This document shows positions 62,391 through 64,000 of a stretch of DNA of 64,000 nucleotides, one piece after another. Each line of letters starts with the position of its first letter. The stretch's first letter is position 1. Location: the NCBI GenBank assembly GCA_020086605.1, contig JACBWW010000003.1, forward strand, positions 4,687,260-4,751,259, written 5' to 3'. Position numbers and translations under genes: made by a program. Source of the DNA: Lanius collurio. Its lineage: Eukaryota > Chordata > Aves > Passeriformes > Laniidae. The notes beneath the pieces are model-generated. The model was not told the DNA's origin and did not search any database. It was given only the letters and a program-made list of their open reading frames with translations.

Positions 62391-64000
62391 GGGAAATATC
62401 AACCATTTCTTTTGGTTTTTTTTTCCTTGTGGTCAGTGGTTTTCATTTAATCATTTTGCTGATCTCTTAGGCCCAGATCCCTACAGCACTTGGGAGAAGA
62501 CAGCTTTATTTTATGGTGTCTCAGGTTCTGTTTCCTGAACTCAGTAATGCTTCTGTTCACCTGGCAGCAGCAGTGGTTTACACTTTGTAGAGCCACAAAT
62601 CAAAAGTGGGTGGCTGAATGAGAGAACAGCAAGGATTTTCTATTAATTTTTCCTTTTCCTTCTTGGATGCTAATTGAACAATATTAGTAGGCTGATAAAA
62701 GCCCAGCTACTAGAATCATAGCCAAAGCTCTCACTGACCTCCATTCTCAGTAAGGTTTGAGTCATGGTATTTCAAAATTTCATCATCAGATGGTGGTATA
62801 CGTGTGAAACTTAGTAACTGGAAATTATTTTCTATACATCTTTTCACTTTGCGCTTGTGTAGAGGGAAGCATTGATGTTTTTGCTGCTGAGATGCTTTCA
62901 CATATGGCAGCAAACCTGCTAGCCTGGGTTGCGTATTTGCTACACAAACACACTTGAGTTCAAAAGCAAACACCAAGCATTAGCAGTGCCATCAGCTTAC
63001 TCCCTCTCTGTTGGCCTTTTAGTCCATCTACTTACCATTTTTTTATTCCTTGATACCCTTTTCTTCTTTTCAACTCACTGGAGTTGTACCTACATCTGGC
63101 TTCAGGTTCGGAGGGTGAAGGACTCCATCAAGCATCCAAGTAGTAATGCACATCTTCAGGCTTCCTTTAACATCTGCAGGATTCGTTTTGCAGGAGGTCA
63201 GAGCTACCTGCTGAGGAATGGACTGTGGACTTTGGACTTCTCCTGAGCAGAGATGGTGCTGGAAGCCTCATAAAAATGGAAAAATTGCAGGATTTCAGTC
63301 ACAAATCAGTGCTTTTTCTTAGTCTTTGTATTCCTGTATTTATGTTTTTTTTTTTTTTTTAGAAAGACATCCAGACTACAGTCAGGTGCCTAATTATCAT
63401 ATTTATTTGAAATCATCAGGTAATGATTTTGACTGTTTTTCATTTATTCACTCATCATTTTCCTTTCATTTAAAAATTGTGGGTCTTCAACATGGGCTAG
63501 AACTTACTGGATTTTCACTTCAACAGAAGACAGTACATGAACCTTCCTTCTAAGAAATAAACCACTAAAACTTCTACATATATGACCTCAGCTGAACCAT
63601 TATATTGGGGGATTGTTAGAGTTTGCACAAACACCTGGGAACAACAGTCATCATTGTACATGCATCAGTCAACATGAATTGAAAGTAGTATTTCTTGCTG
63701 GCTCTGCTGAAACTGAGACTCAAAATTGTGTTCAATTTTTGTTATATTTATAGGAAGTGCTAAGATGCACTGCAAGGGGAAAATCATGTTGGTTCATAAC
63801 ACCAGGACTGATGAGATTGTGCTCCTATTTCCTGTTTATGAAAACATTGGCAATTACACAGTGATAGTGCTTGGTTGGTAATTCAAAATCTGATGCTCTT
63901 TTAACTTCATTTGCGTCTCTTAGAGCCTTTAGATTTGGAGATTAACTTGAAGTTAGTTGAGCTTTGTCCTGGTACCCTGATATAAAGATGTAGCAATCAA
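62391..64000. other. Intergenic sequence downstream of GALNT12
   Basis: About 1.6 kb of AT-rich DNA with a 16-base T run at 63345-63360. I see no supported exon. In human the next gene on this side is COL15A1; no collagen Gly-X-Y coding is visible here. Confidence 0.6.

Noticed and set aside
62929..63246. A 105-codon frame downstream of GALNT12 as a possible exon of the next gene
   Set aside because: It does not resemble COL15A1 or any family I know, and lacks a convincing donor.
1..64000. CRISPR arrays, operons, phage or plasmid genes, tRNA, rRNA or snRNA genes
   Set aside because: None seen. The window is vertebrate nuclear DNA with spliced genes.

Overview
This is a window of vertebrate nuclear DNA: AT-rich introns, long spacers, canonical GT-AG splicing and two CpG-island promoters. 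A sauropsid, most likely a bird, is suggested by a CR1-type retrotransposon tail near 19.65-19.78 kb, a CR1-like reverse-transcriptase relic near 18.2-18.5 kb, the modest intron sizes, and the absence of anything I recognise as an Alu or a primate/rodent L1. That placement is inference. The vertebrate assignment is secure.

Two protein-coding genes lie head to head. On the minus strand, from about 7.4 kb to the left edge, are the first three coding exons of ANKS6, an ankyrin-repeat and SAM-domain protein of the ciliary inversin compartment. The exons are 7435-7080, 3677-3178 and a 45-base exon at 205-161. They encode about 301 N-terminal residues, and the rest of the gene lies beyond base 1. 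On the plus strand, from 15579 to 60785, is the complete ten-exon coding sequence of GALNT12, a Golgi polypeptide N-acetylgalactosaminyltransferase. I spliced it by hand to 586 codons with every phase matching. It has a type II membrane anchor, the DXH metal site, the WGGEN motif, the third metal-ligand histidine and a C-terminal ricin-type lectin domain. The 3' UTR runs to an AATAAA at 62363.

Layout: 1-7435 ANKS6 exons and introns, including a weak solo-LTR candidate around 2.43-2.68 kb; 6.75-7.76 kb CpG island of ANKS6; 7.8-15.0 kb AT-rich intergenic spacer with an alternating purine/pyrimidine tract; 15.05-16.05 kb CpG island and first exon of GALNT12; 16-60.8 kb GALNT12 introns and exons; 60.8-62.4 kb 3' UTR; 62.4-64 kb downstream intergenic DNA. 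ANKS6 and GALNT12 are also divergent neighbours on human chromosome 9q22, so this is conserved synteny. The two proteins have unrelated jobs (cilium versus Golgi O-glycosylation), and nothing here indicates functional coupling.

I did not find a previously undescribed system. The items most worth a second look are an exon-like antisense segment in GALNT12 intron 7, an open frame running 191 codons upstream of the GALNT12 start, a possible alternative last exon in intron 5, and a few long but unrecognised intronic reading frames that are probably chance.
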